Positions 20,663 through 34,450 of a DNA stretch of 64,000 nucleotides are shown one piece after another. The notes beneath the pieces are model-generated. The model made no database searches and was not told where the DNA came from. It worked only from the letters and a program-made list of their open reading frames with translations. Both the position numbers and the translations under genes were made by a program. The first letter of the stretch is position 1, and every line of letters begins with the position of its first letter. The DNA comes from Patagioenas fasciata (taxonomy: Eukaryota > Chordata > Aves > Columbiformes > Columbidae): positions 28,959,501-29,023,500 of the forward strand of contig NC_092523.1 of assembly GCF_037038585.1 (NCBI RefSeq), in the 5' to 3' direction.

Positions 20663-23600
20663 CTAAAGAAATAAAGAAACGTGGAGCTGAGTGAGCGAAA
20701 ATCTTTCAAGTGTTTTGATAATAAGCAGTAGGGAAAGGATAACTGGGAGGAAAATTAAATTAGTTTCATCATGTTTTATTCTAGAAAGTCAGGGGCTTGT
20801 TAGACAGCATGTCCTCAGCATGGCACAAGACTCTGTAGCTAAGCAAAAAGTCATAAATCCTAGACAGCAAGCAAAGTGAACAGCGCGGGACATTGGTAAC
20901 ATACATCATACAGCAATTTCATCAGCACAGGGTATGTTTTGCTCTCCATAGCAAACAGAAGATCCCATGCTAGCAGGCCCTGAAGAAAAGCCACACATAG
21001 AAAGGAGCCAGCTGGTTTGCTGGTCTCTTTGGGGCAGAACAGGCATGAGGCAGGGAACTGCTGCTCAAGCATCGTAACTGAGCCCTGGCTGGCAGCCTGC
21101 TGACTCCAAATGCATTTCCTACCTTTGCAACAAGAAAAACAGGAACAGACCAAGGTAAATACAGGACACATGATATCTATGCATTGGGAAGAGCTGTATA
21201 ACCATAAAAAGTCCTTATCCCTCAGAGTGGAAAAGTTACTACTTTCAATGTATTTTCCCAAAGCTATCTGCTAAGATATACTGCTTATCTTCCACTGAGG
21301 TCAAATTCCATTTAGAGGACCACATAAAAGGCCCTCCAGGTGGCCAGGCAGTACCTTGGCACAGCAAAATTCTTATCCTGGGCTCCATCCCCCTCACCAC
21401 AGGACCTGTGTTCCACAGATGAGTAGAGAAAATGCTTTCTCAGCTGACCCGCTGATGCAAATTATCCAAGTGAGAGATAACTGGGTCACTTGGCGTTTGT
21501 ATTGCCCTGTCAGCACCTTTTGACGTGTCTGCCCGGCTCAATTCTCGCTTGACTCCTCATCCCTGCACAAAATAACCCTTCTTGCCACACGCACACACAA
21601 ACACACAAACTCCTGCTTATCCCCAGTGCCTTCTCTGGGGGATGCTGCTGTAGTGGTTTGTGTCCAACCCCCAGTCCTGCGATCGGTCCTGCACCAGCAA
21701 ATCTCTGTGTCTGTGCAGAATCCTGCTGAGAGGTCGGGCTGTCCCTGCAGGTCCCAGCGCCCGCCGCAGCAGTGCCTGGATTTCTAGTGGCGATTTTTTC
21801 TGAACAAACTTTCAGCTACAACTGACAGGAAATGGAGTTCTTAAGCACTAAAGGAACAACGAAAAAGGCAGTACAAATTTTCAAAATTTACGGAGAAGTT
21901 CTAAGAGTTAGAGATCACTCTTTCGCATCTTTGAATTCTGTACAGCAGAATATGTATATAATGTATACACATCCACACACACTTATAGAGGTCTGAAACT
22001 ATTCCTACAAGATGGTAATTAGACACTGAGCTTCCATGTGTCTGAGTATCGTTTGTTGAAAGGCTCCAAGTCAGATCCCCAGCTGGTGCAGCAGAACAGA
22101 AAAAGTGAATGTACTTCTGCAGGGCTACATCGGACCAGGTTGCTGAGGATTTATGCCATTATATTCCACAAAGCAATTAAGTGAACACAGACTGGACCTT
22201 GGTGACTCGAGGTCATGTTGTAATTCTAAGGAGACACTCATATATTTTTGGACAGGGCTCTTAAAGTTCGTTTTTGTTTCGTGTGTGTTTTTTTTGTTTT
22301 TTTAATGAGTGCAAAATAACTTACAGAAATATGTATTTTTTGGTTATGTAACTGCAAGATCTGTGTGCTCTGATACTCCGATTGACCAAAGCTTAGTTTT
22401 TCATTTGGCAGAGGAGCTGGTGTGTTGTCAGTGAAAGCCCTGAACACAAACCCCACTCTGCAGCTCATTACCCCACTCCACTGGTCCTCTCAAAATCAGA
22501 TATGGCTCCTGTGGGTGAACTTGTGCTGGTTTAAGTGCAAGGGAACCGTGTCTAATAGCTGAAAAAAGTGAAACAGAACACCTCCTGAACACATGAGGTT
22601 GATAAATAAAGTCTGAGGTGATTAATCCTGGTTTATATTTATCACCAGCACAGGCAAAATATTCAGAGGAGACCCTGTATTGTCAGTGTGCTTTTATCCT
22701 GCCCATGAGAAAACACAGGAATGAGAAAACAGGGCAGTCCCTGTCAGCTCCCAATTCAGAGGCTGTGCATATTTAATAATTAACATTCAAAAGCATTTTG
22801 CAAAGGAAAAATTAAATGAAGTGCCTTATTATTGTATTACTAGATTTTTCTTCTCTCTCAAAGACAAGTTTTCTCTGTTTTAGCCACGAGAGGTAAGTAG
22901 CTCCTACCTAATGTCAATAGTTATATTTTCTTTGTCCTCTCTTCAGCCCTGTCTCAGCAAAAGGCACTGCTTTTGTCCAAGCCATCTCTGCAATGTTTCC
23001 TTTCACTAGTGAACGCAAGTCCCCCACATTGAACAAGTTCAAGCAAGGTAAAAGTCACACCAAGTTTGATTTGCTTTGGACAGTCGTCTTTTTTTTTTTT
23101 TTTAATTGTTTATTTTCTTGGACCATTTAAAGTCTTTTGTTTTGGCCCTACAGTTATTTTTCTCATGAAAATATATATTTGTTTCCTTCTCCTGTTCACA
23201 TCACTTCTCACTCTGTTTTAACAAGAGCCCTTTGACGAAGAAGTTTCAAACCACCTTCTCACTTCCCACTTCTGCAACTGTGGGGCAGTTTCCAGTGGCC
23301 ACCATCTGGTTTTGTGGCTGGAAGCCCCCGAGATGCTCCTCGCCTTGCCTGGCCCAGTGCGTCCCACTTTGCTTTTTATCACAGAGTCAATCTCCTCTTG
23401 AGCAATTTCTCAGTGAAGCGCAGCCTGTGTGGCAACACTCACCACTCAAACCTCATTGACAGTGAAATGCCATCCAGGGCTTGGGCCTTGCTTTACAACT
23501 TCTGCTGACGCACTCGTGGGCTGGAGGAGGCCAGGAAATCATTCACCCTCACCATTTGCCTAACAGGCCACATCACACCATCACCGCCACCCAAACCGAA

Positions 23601-26386
23601 ACAAGAGCCTGGCATGCCATGCAGTGCTCCTGCAGGTCCTCACCCTCCACGTTCAGCCATGCCTCCCAGCAAACCAGAGCGGATTTCCAGGAGCACCGCA
23701 GCAGGGGCTCAATGCGTGCTCCTAGCCTCCAAAGCACAGCACAGTGCTGGACCAAGTGTGGAGCTGGGGGGTATTGGGAATAAAACCTCCAGTCCAGCAC
23801 CAGTTTAAGGCTGACCAGATGTAGGGGAAAGAGGTGTGCTTTCAACACAAGCTGTAAAATGTGGTTTCCTTGAGACTTCTGATCAAGAAATATCACGTGT
23901 CTGGGGAAGTCACAGCTCTTTTTCCAGGCTGTCATCCAGTTCTTATTTTTTCAAATGTATATTTAAAAACAAAAAGAGTTTTCTTTGCAGTCTTACCCTT
24001 GAGATTAATAACAAAAATCTCCGAAGGCTGCTGCGTACCTGTGGCAGTGCAGTAGGCTGGAAGAAGGGGGCCAGGTCTCTCTTCAGCCTGGAGAACAACA
24101 GAAGCTTGTGTTGTACAAATGGCAGGCGGCTACAAATCACCTCCCGTTCACACCTTCCCCGTGAATGGGGCTGTGTGTGCATATGGGGAGCAGAACACAA
24201 TCCCTCTTCTCAGCCTACTTCAGGTTACCAAGAAATCTGCTCCTTTTACAACAATGAAGAGGTGGAATACATTAGCTGCTGCACAGCTCGTGTGCTAATT
24301 AAAACAACTCTTCCTGTTACTGTGTTTTCACGGGAAGTGAAATGGCATTAAGAGAGCATGCTGAATGAAATCCTTTGAATCCCAAGCCTGCCTTATTCTA
24401 TACGGGAAAAGGCATTTCAATTAAATTTTGGGATAATGCTTTCCTGTCAGGCTTGAAAAAAACCAGTTGTGGAAAAAAAAATTCACCATTAACCAGCACG
24501 AGACTAAAGGTTTTAACGCACATATCCAAGTTCTTGATATCCCAAGAAGAACACAATGTAGTTCTGCAGTAAGTGGTGCCTAACCTCCCTGATGTTGTTC
24601 CTGTTGCTTCCATCCATTTGTGCTGATTTTGAGGAGAGTGAGAGCGTCAGGAGCTGAAACCAGCACTTGACACGATGAGGCCCTTGTATTTGACCTACTT
24701 TTGAACTTTTTCAACAGAGAGAGCACATCTCTCAACATCTGCACGACCATTAGTACCAAAATCAAGTCATTTTCACAAGAAACTTGAAAAGAGAGGAATG
24801 GAGATGTTCTTCTCTCCTGTCTGGGGTGACCCAGAAACTAAACTGGACCAGTTTTTCTACCAGTTTCTGACATCGGAACGAAGATACTTTAAGAAAAAGA
24901 CAGACATTGTGAACCCATGAGATCCATGACTATACAGTGGCGTGTGACTGATTATTCCCTTCCTCAATGTATGAAATGAGAATTTCAGATCTTTCACCGT
25001 GCTTTGTCTCTTTTGGCATATGGTCCAGGTGTTATAAACAAATGTTCTATCTCTAAAGTAGTATGATAATTATTAACACTTTGCGAAGGTCTTTGATAAT
25101 TCCGAGACATCACTGAAAGGCTACAATCTTACAAAGATAAAAATTTAGGAAAGCCGAAAGTTTACCAGTTTACTCTGTTTTACTTGTATTAACTCAGGCT
25201 TTCTCTACCTTAGGCTGTCTCTACAATCTGTTTACAGAAAGAAACCAAGATAAATCTTGCAAACTTGGGAATGGAGCTGGCAGAGTAGCCAAGTCATTTT
25301 AGAAGCACACACAGAAGCACGGGCTAAACCAGAAAACTGGTACTACAACAATGAGAAAATCCAGCATCAGGATTGCATTACGCAAGCTATTTTTTAGATA
25401 TGCAGAGTTAATTTGCTTGTCAGTGAAAGACAGAGAAAGAACAGAGATATGGGGTGACTGGAGGGTCAGAACTCAAAATATAGCTCTACGATATTAAACT
25501 AATGAAAATCTTCTATTTTTATAGTTTAGATGATAGCATAGCAATAGAGGCCCTTCTTTTTTAGCAGATAAATGTAAAAGCATGTGTATATATATCCACA
25601 GCCATATGTTTTATAATACTTTTGATATATTCATTTGTTAAGTTTGTTATGAAAAAGCAGCTACGAATGCGTATGGTTACACAGACCACGGCTGGTTTTT
25701 GCAAGGAAAAAAAAAAGTGTAAAAACCACAACTAGGATGAAACTTGTGTGATTCTGCACTCACCTTTCTTCCTGATGGATTCTGCCACAAATTTGAGTCT
25801 TTATTCTTAAATCTGATTTTTATTAAATTGTGCTTTCTTCCGCGTCTAAAAGGGAAGCTGGTGAGTGTGATGCTGTGGGACAAGGAAGGATGGGCCAGAA
25901 TACAACATATCTGTTATTGCCCAACAGCAGCATCAGCAGAAGGTGAAAAATCAGAATTGGCTCCATTTTAGTTTGGGGGAACTGCAAAATTACGGAAGAG
26001 AGGTGCGTTCCCCAGCTCACGAGAAAAAAACACCCAGAGTGTGCGTGGCTCCAGCTGAGGCAGCCACATCTGTGCTGCTGGCAGCCTCAGCGAGGAACAA
26101 ACCTCTGGTAACCTTTGAAATGTTGAAGGCCAAGTCAACACTGCAATGGGCCAAGTTCAAAACAAGGTTAGCTTTTCTGACATTAACAGTTGATATGGGT
26201 GCCATGAATTGGATTAGAGGAAAGCCGGGGTGAAAATAAACAGGGCAGAAGCTGAAAGATTTTTCAAAATGGTATTTGGAATTCAAAGTTGAATTAAAAT
26301 CCCAAGACAAAAGGCACTTAGTAAAAACCAGGTGCAAGTTATATAAAAATAGCAGGTCAATTTTGCTGAAGCCCTGGTAAAGCAGC

Positions 26387-27046
26387 GTGTCGGTGCCGCT
26401 GGCACAGAGGGGCAGGAGCGCATCAGCTGGGGAAGGGGCAGCGCAGAGGTACAGAGATAACCTGTCCCTACCCACAGCCTCGGGACGCTCTTGCACCCTA
26501 CCCTACCAGCAAACAGAGCAGATTTCTAAGCCATCGTCCCCGTTCAACTCCTTTTCTCATCCCCCTCTTAATTTCCCCCTTGCTGCAACAGCCTCTTGCC
26601 CCAGCCATGCCTCAGCCCTTCATCGCGCTGGGAAGGCTGAGCTCAGCTTGGACCGCACTGATGCAAAACCTCTCCATCCCCACCGCCCTCCTTGGGGAGA
26701 GGAAAGTTATTTGTGCACCAGAGGCAAAGAGGCCAAAATTTCTCTGAAGTTACAAGAGGTCAGCATCACAGCCGGAATGGGAACTCAGGATTTCCCAGCC
26801 CTGGGCTTGATCAGCTCTCCTGCCAGTCTGCACAGCACGAATAATAGACTGCAAACACCAGCAGGCAGAGGGATAAACAGAGGGGAGGAGGAAAACAAAG
26901 AAAAGCAGTATAGGGCAAAAACACTAGAAAGGGGAAGGAAAATGTATATGATGCTAAAGATCAAAACAGAATGTTTCCTTCAATTATTAGCTACCTCTGA
27001 TTTGAACCTGTTTGAAACCCGAGGTTCACATGGAGGGTCACTGTAG
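26387..27046 (+). other. Unassigned 219-codon open frame
   Basis: This open frame lies in a locally GC-richer patch and is not recognised as any family. It is Ser/Pro/Ala-rich in its first 100 residues, and Lys/Arg/Glu-rich (GEEENKEKQYRAKTLERGRK) near residue 170-190. An AATAAA at 27074-27079 follows the stop by 28 nt. It is opposite to SCFD2. An overlapping - frame exists at 26017-26496, which argues for composition rather than coding. Confidence 0.12.
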
Positions 27047-27769
27047 GGCTCCAGCTGAAGCCTGAACCTCCAGAATAAAACAAAGGGATTATCTGAGAAG
27101 CCACAAAACAGAGAAGGTCAGCTCCACATTTCTACAAATGTCATTCATGATCTGATTGGCACACGGAGAATGAACACACAGCAGCATGCAGGGATGCTCT
27201 GGGGCAGTCCCCAGCAGCACGCAGAGCAAGCGATGCTGTGGATGTGGTGTCTGTGATGGGAGGAGGGAGGGTCCTATCCACCACCCAGGAAACCACAGGA
27301 GCCAGTACTGCGACCAGCAAAGGTGTGATTTGTAGCTTATTTTCATCACAACAAACATTTCCCATCTGAGAGAAAAGCCAAGCATGTAACTAAATTTAGA
27401 AACTGAAATCTCCACTTCAGCTTTTAAATAAGCATCCAAACTTTAGCAGTGCTGAGCATCCAGGGATTGCACATGTATGTCTCCAGGGGCAGCTCAGCAC
27501 AGATCTGATGTTTATTATACAGGGCACATCCTGCAATCTCTGGAGGTCACTGGCGAGTGATGGCAAGAGCCAGTAGTATGCTTGGAAAACTTCTTGTTGG
27601 CCTCACATCTTTGAAACTCTTCTGGAAGCTGCTCTTTGGCGTGCAAGGCACGCATACCCCTTGTGGCTAAATATTTTGCTGAATATCAAGCTCTGAAGCT
27701 GCATATGTGAAAATCTGGCCACTTACTATGTGATTAAATATGGATTTAAGACCTACTTTTGGAGACCTG

Positions 27770-27800
<31 letters not shown>
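27770..27800. repeat. T16/A15 homopolymer palindrome
   Basis: Sixteen T (27770-27785) are directly followed by fifteen A (27786-27800). This is a self-complementary homopolymer junction with no recognisable retroposon body on either side. Confidence 0.9.
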
Positions 27801-30800
27801 TTGGCCTCAATATCTGTCACTTGGACATTTCAATTTCAATATTTTATTGCCTTCTTCTTGCCAAAATTCAACAGTGCAACAAGTAATATCAACTTTTATG
27901 AAGAACTGCAAACTCAGTACTGGAGGCTCTCAAGTTACATGGAATTAAACCCGTCAATTCAGTGAACAATTACAGGGAAAGACTACAGCACTTACTAGAA
28001 TAAATTACATAAATTAATTGCAGGAGGAATTTAAGTTAGGCTCAGATGTGCTTTCTGAAGGAAACTAATGTAACAAATTCATTAGGGATTGCTCCCTCAG
28101 CTGCTCCCTCAAGTAGTCCATATCTTAATTAAAAAAACACACATGTTAATAAAGCTATGGTAAATGCCTGTAAGTCTAATAAGGCCTCCAATAATGTTCT
28201 TGCAAGAACTTGGTAAAACTTCAAGTTTTACTAAATGCTCTAGAGCTTTATGCAAAAAAAGCTCTAGGACCTGCATGATCAAATGTCCTCAGTCTTTCAC
28301 AAGTTATTCTCAGCTACCCTCTTCTGTCTTCAGCCTGGTGGCTGCACTTTGGCAGGGACAGATTTTTGCTCCCATCAAGAACTTTTTGTCACTCATGGGC
28401 CAACACCTTTCGGTGATGCCATGAAGTTTCACCCTCAGATCTGCTGCCTCTCACCTGCTCTGCAAGGTACTCCCAGAGGCACCGCATATGCAAAGGACAG
28501 ATAATCCATGGGGAAGAGGAATGAAGTTCATGTCCAGGTAGCAGCAAGTGAAGCAGAAAGTGCCACCAGTACGGCAAAGCCTCCTTGGCCAGCGTGCACC
28601 GGAACAGAGATGTTGCACATGTGCAATCGTATGGCTCTTCTCCTTTGGAAGAGCCTGCATGGTGGGACATGGATGGGACCCACCACTGCTTTTTCTAATG
28701 TACCTACTCAGGACCTAATAGTCCTGTTTCTTCCCCTCTTTCTCCAAGCAGCTACAAGCCACTATTGTGTGTGAGACCAGCTGAAGACAGACGAGCCTTT
28801 TTTTAGGCTACAGTGCTGCTTATGTGCAGACAGTGCTGTCAATGCAGCACTTCACACTCTCCGAGCTGAAGAAAATCATATGCAAAGTGTTCCTAAGCAA
28901 CTGTGTCTAAAGCCCTTCAGAAAGAAACATGCTGAAGGCCTGTTTTGTCTCTGCACTATAACCAGCAGAGCGGGGAAGAAGCTCATGTAGAAGTCCACAG
29001 GAATCTAGATGCTTTACCCACTTGGCCTCAGAAAGGAAACACAGGAGAACATGGCAAGATCTGTAAATATCCTTATTGTTCTAAACATTTCTTGTTTATG
29101 TTCATTACAAGGAATCACATTTTCAAAACAACAACAAAGTGAAATAAGTCTTCCAGCATTTTTGTTTGATATTTCCTTTTTTAGCTTGCACAATGGAAAT
29201 TCATATGAACAATGTTTTTTGCATTCACAGTTCAATTTGTTTGCAAGCTCCTGAAGTATTTGGTGCTGTTTAACCATTGTGAAGTCCCACTGAAATCCAG
29301 CCAGGATAACTTCAACCTTATTTTAGCACCCCATCTCCCCAGGAAAGAGAAATTCTATTATTCTACTTTTACTACAGGTGAATCATTCATGTTACGGTAA
29401 AATATGCAAAGTGACCGTAACCAAGAGTAATGCCCAGCATAAGTGGACATTTCATGGTAATTCCCCTGGTGATCTCTAATTCAAATTTCAGTGAAGTGTT
29501 TTATAGGGCTGCCTTTTTCAAAAAGCATTTAGTTGACAGTGGCAATGATACATACAGTCACAGTACATGTTAATGACACCAAAGTTGAATATTCCCATCT
29601 TGTGGCTACATTTCAAATAGGATTTGGAAAATTTATGGCCACAAACAGGTAGATGGATGATTTTGTAAATCACTACCCTGCAGCTCAGGGACAGGCTCAG
29701 CTCTGAATTTAGGAACCTGGGTCCTTCGCGCTGGCACCAAGCCCTTTGCGGTATACACTACCATTGTGTGGGGTCCTACTCAGCCCAGTGTAGCCTGTGA
29801 GTAATGGCACTCACCTGCACACCTCTAATTGCCAGTTGGCTGTTATACTTATGCCCGTGTTTACACTTGAAATAGTAATAATTGAGTTAATCTCCTCTGT
29901 CATCTCTTCCAGCTCTCAGGCTCTTTGGGCAGGAGCCGCCTGGTACCACGTGCCCACAGGAACTCTGACTTAGCTGGGTCCATCAGATGCTGCTTCTGTC
30001 TAATTAAAAACCTCACTCCAGGCTCAGCTCAGAGCAGGTTTGCCGAGGGAATAACAAGGGTGACTTACTGTGGCCTGCCGGGCACAAGCTGATCAGAAGA
30101 GAAAGTCAAGGGGCACATCTCCTGGGGGCTACAGGCGTTAGGAGGGGGAAGGAAGGGTTCCCCTTTTTCTGTACTATCAAGCACCTGCCAGTGCATTAGA
30201 GAGAACAATTTCCTACCCAGCAGGTCGCACAAGACTTTCTTTCTTTCTTCCTTCAGTAGTGTAAGAATTGCACCATGCTCTGCCTTCCCAAATGTAGCAC
30301 AAAGCTGGCTGTGGTGTGTGAAAATGTTAACGATACTGAAACCCAGAGAAATTGGCTTGTGATGCTCTGTTGGAGACTACGGGTTGTACTGCGCAAGGAC
30401 CGTTCTATACTTTTGTTTTGTTCCTGATGCCTCTTCCCCTGAAAACAAATATTGCCATTAGACATTGAGGTGGAATATGCAGATAAAACAGGGTAAGCCC
30501 TTCTATCCTCCAAAGGAGAAGTGAAAAATAACAATTTCTAGAGAAAAATAACAGGAATATTTACAGCAGAGGGCATAACATAAAGAGAAAACACTCTTGA
30601 AAGCAACAGCCACAATTCTGCACATTGAAATCAATAATTGTACTTTAATGGCAACCTACCACATTGCAAGTCATATGTGACCAAGGGTAAAAGGACTAGA
30701 AACCAGAATGCTGAAAATTGCCACCTTTACATCATGAGAAACCTGTCTCTGGTGAGTCACTGTATTGATCTACTGAACAAATGAACTGATGTGATGTTAC

Positions 30801-31730
30801 TGTGTTTCAGATCTTCCCCTGCAGAAGACAGCAAAAAACTGCTACTGTTTTTACAACTAACCATCTATATGTAAAGCACAATATTGTACATGTGGGCTTG
30901 GGATGCCTGATTCAATTTTTGAAGCTATGAATTGTGAACGATTTAATTCTGCTATAAAAGCAAAGCTGTACAGACTGTCACCTTACCAGAGTTTGATATT
31001 AGAAAGCTTTGTGTCTTGATAAAAAAGTAAATGATAGTTTAGCCTACAGCATGAGTGATTATGTTATTTGGAATAGGCATTATCTCTCTGATAAGATTAG
31101 GAAAAACATATTTTGCAGAGGTGTTTATTCTTCCTGAATTTCATGGAAATATCTATGCAAAACCACTATTACATTTGGAGTTAGAAATAAAACAGAAAAT
31201 GTCTTGGCAAATTTCTGTCTTCAGCTTTGGCTTAAGTGATTGCTTATACTTTTTAATCACCCACTGTAAAGCTATTTTACTTGCAATCATGGCTGGAGTA
31301 CTGTGTCAAAAGAGAACTCTTCTTGTTTCAGGAATATTTCACATCTCAGTGAGAATAACATCTTATAAAATATACCTTCATGGAAGGCTTTTTTCCTTAT
31401 AAAAGCAGATAACACTGACTCATAATTTAAAAGTCTTCCTGTGTTCATCTACTCTTATAATACATTGAAATTGTGTACTGCACTTTGCAAAGATCAAAAG
31501 AATACAGTCCAGTAATCTGCAGATAAACAAGAAAAGGCAACCAAGTAACAAGCATGGGCAAAACCAACAATAATAAACCAATAAAAAATGCAAGTTTGAA
31601 AGAAAGCACTGCATGAACTATACCACTTTATGTTAATTTTTAAATTGAAATCTTTGTTATACAAGAGACAAGACACAGGCTTCATAAAGCATATTCTTGG
31701 TCAAAAGCAAAATAAAAGAAGTGAGGCTGT

Positions 31731-31770
31731 GGAAAGAGAGGAGAGGAGAAGAGAGGAGAGAAGGGAATGG
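31731..31770. repeat. Short degenerate GAGAG array
   Basis: ggaaagagaggagaggagaagagaggagagaaggg is a short imperfect form of the same pentamer that forms the long array about 290 bp downstream. Confidence 0.8.
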
Positions 31771-32055
31771 GAAGAGCAGCAGTAACTCCGAAGTGTCAGA
31801 AAATATTCAACATTCAAATTCGTTTTCACATGGACCAAAAGATGTGCCATATTCAAATAAAAAGCCTCTCGTCAACAACTCTGACCGCTTTAGACTGAAC
31901 CAGTTCCTTGCATGCTGAAGCAACACTGTTGGTCAAGAAACCAGTTTCTGGCATCGTGCTATTTGTAGTTACTTTTGCTTTCTCTGAGAGACTGCAAATA
32001 ATAAGATGTAGACATTAACACCTTGGGAAGGGAAGGGAGGGGAAGGGGAAGAGGA

Positions 32056-32236
32056 AGGAGAGGAGAGGAGAGGAGAGGAGAGGAGAGGAGAGGAGAGGAG
32101 AGGAGAGGAGAGGAGAGGAGAGGAGAGGAGAGGAGAGGAGAGGAGAGGAGAGGAGAGGAGAGGAGAGGAGAGGAGAGGAGAGGAGAGGAGAGGAGAGGAG
32201 AGGAGAGGAGAGGAGAGGAGAGGAGAGGAGAGGAGA
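32056..32236. repeat. (GGAGA)n pentanucleotide array, about 36 copies
   Basis: An essentially perfect 5-bp tandem repeat (aggag/ggaga unit) of about 180 bp, preceded by degenerate gggaa/ggaag purine tracts from about 32027 and followed by gagaaagaaagagaaagag. All purines lie on the + strand. In the presumed SCFD2 pre-mRNA (- strand) it reads as a UCUCC pyrimidine tract. Confidence 0.97.
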
Positions 32237-32239
32237 GAG

Positions 32240-34162
32240 AAAGAAAGAGAAAGAGAAGCTTAAAAGGTGTGATGGGATGAAGCTAAGCCAGTGCTTAAGT
32301 GCCTTGTTGAATTAGGGTTAAATTCTTTGGTTTAAATTCAGAAATAATTGTGTTGTTTTAATTAACAAACAATTGAATGGCTTGTGGAGTTGGTCTATAA
32401 TGTTACATTTTCTTAAGTACTTAATTATTAACATTTTTTGTCTTTAAAACAAACTGAAAACATTGTATGCATTGATGAAAACACAGCTTTTACCACAGGC
32501 TTGAAGAAACAACTGATAGAAAATGCCTGGGATTTGTAGTAATTTCCATTTAGTATAAATTGTTAATGTTCCCAGGAAAAAGAAATAATGAAAAACACTC
32601 ATAATCTTGCAGTCAAGGTTCAACACTTGCCTATTTATTGTAGCCAAAAGAATAAGGATAACATGATTTATGCTTCAAGCATATGGTAGAAGCATAGATT
32701 TTTTTTTTCATTAAATTGTGCCCATCGAAGAATGAAAAAGGACATACAATTTCAAAATTAAATTTCTTTTTTTTCCACTTAGGAACAAAGAGATTAGTAA
32801 ATGCAAGCAACCAGTCAAGTCTGAAGAACCGACAGCAGCAATTTCGCTGTGAGACTGATCTGTGGCAGCCCAACGCTGTTTGCTATCAGGGGACGAGGGG
32901 AGTACAGCACAGAGGCACCGTGGCTCCAGACCACCAAAGACTGTCATTGCAGGATGCCTGTGAAATGGCAATTGTATAACTGCAATAGAAATATTTATAA
33001 TACTATATCTAAGCTAACGGGTTCTCAGAATGATTGGTAGGCACAGATGCACTTCCATGGATATATGCCACATGTAATAAATGCAGTGGAGGAGAGGAGG
33101 AGACTCCTGAGACTCCTACCATAACTACTTTTCATTTCAGAATGAGAAAATATTGACTAATTTTGGTCCCAAAGTCCTGATACCAGCTTGTGACCACTGA
33201 TCTCAATGAATAATTCCTGCGCAGGGAAGAATTATATGAATGTTGTGAATGTTAAACACTGTGAAAACACAGCTACAGCTTTTTCTCCCACGTTCAAATT
33301 TAACATCAAACCTGACTGAACCTTTCATAGTGTTACATTCCCTCATCCACTACTAATTATAATTAATTGGGGTTGCATTCATAAAGGTTCATTAATTTTC
33401 CCTACATGTTTTTTATACAAAACCACTCAGAGAAGGAAAGAGGTCTCACGCTTCCATGCAGATCTTGAAACCAGAAGAATGGGCTCATTTTCCCCACTTT
33501 TAATCTTTTAGCCAAAGGACTGGTGAAACTGGTAAAAGAAAAGTTAAGGAATAAGCTGAGAAACTGTAAAAAAAGCCCCGCATAATAGAAACTGTGAGTT
33601 ACCTGCTTCCTTGATGTGTTCACTACCGGTCAACTTGGTCCTTGCCTTTCTCTGATAAGCTGGTGGCACATTTGGAGACATAAATGCTGCTTTCTGTGGC
33701 TAATTTCTGAGTGCTACTTTACCTCCCTTTTACTTCACCTAATTTTTAACCTGCAGAATGGAGAATTTTGAAAAAAAACCAGCACCAACAGCACCACTCC
33801 TAGTCATGCTCTTCTCCTTCCTTTGAATATATACCTATTTTCTTTGAAGCTTTGTCTCTGTGCAGCTCACCTGCCTTCTCTTCGTTAACTTCTGGCAGCT
33901 TTGGGCACAATGGACTTCACCATCAGTTATCTTGTGCCGGCTGTCATTGAAAAACTGTACTGTATTTTCAACCAGAGAAATGGAAATAAGGCAAACATCT
34001 TATTATTTTAAACTGTTGTCTCCGCTGGAAAGAGGCACCTGGGGCACTGGAACAATCCTGCAGGAAAAGCATCAGCAAGGGTTGCCTGTTTACCATAGAT
34101 TCTGTGCAATGTCACCATTACAATCTTGGCCAATGTTATGGTGACTTTCTCTGCCATTTTCT
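32240..34162. other. SCFD2: Presumed SCFD2 intron, no gene seen
   Basis: AT-rich unique sequence. A possible donor-like site on the - strand at about 33611 (AAGCAG|GTAACT) has an open stretch before it but no SCFD2 similarity. Confidence 0.45.
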
Positions 34163-34450
34163 TAGAATCATAGAATCATTTCAGTTGGAAGGGACCCTCA
34201 GGATCATCGAGTCCAACCATAACCTAACTCTAGCAACAAAACATGCCCCTAAGAATCTTGTCTAAACACCTTTTAAACACCTCCAGGGATGGTGACTCCA
34301 CCACTTCCCTGGGCAGTCTGTTCCAATGCCTGACAATCCCTTCTGTCAAGAATTTTTTCCTAATATCCAATCTAAACCTTCCCTGGCATTTTATTAAAGA
34401 AGTTTTTGCCATCCTCAGATGTAAAATTATATCTGTGTCCATGATCTCAG
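34163..34450 (-). mobile_element. CR1 LINE, 5'-truncated, 3' end with ORF2 tail
   Basis: The + strand begins tagaatcatagaatcatttcag then ttggaagggaccctcagga, the reverse complement of the CR1 3' terminus with two ATTCTATG-like repeats. The - strand frame reads [20 protein letters not shown] then [20 protein letters not shown], the conserved C-terminal end of CR1 ORF2. This is the best-preserved CR1 copy in the window. The 5' truncation lies around 34400-34450. Confidence 0.93.

Larger units (their letters stand above)
20663..32030 (-). other. SCFD2: Presumed SCFD2 intron, proximal part
   Basis: No further SCFD2 exon was found. The segment is mostly unique AT-rich sequence with minor simple repeats: CA-rich at 21588-21611, a T run near 23091-23103, the T16/A15 palindrome at 27770-27800, and a short GAGAG array at 31731-31770. 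A 219-codon frame (26387-27046, +) is listed separately. Confidence 0.5.

Noticed and set aside
23836-24351. 171-codon + frame
   Set aside because: No recognisable domain, and overlapping frames on both strands.
25740-25885. - strand AAAG|GTGAGTGC donor-like site preceded by an open frame
   Set aside because: Strong donor match, but the translation (IKIRFKNKDSNLWQNPSGRK) fits no part of SCFD2 and no acceptor is evident.
33600-33690. - strand AAGCAG|GTAACT donor-like site with about 29 open codons
   Set aside because: No SCFD2 similarity, and the upstream sequence lacks a pyrimidine tract for an acceptor.
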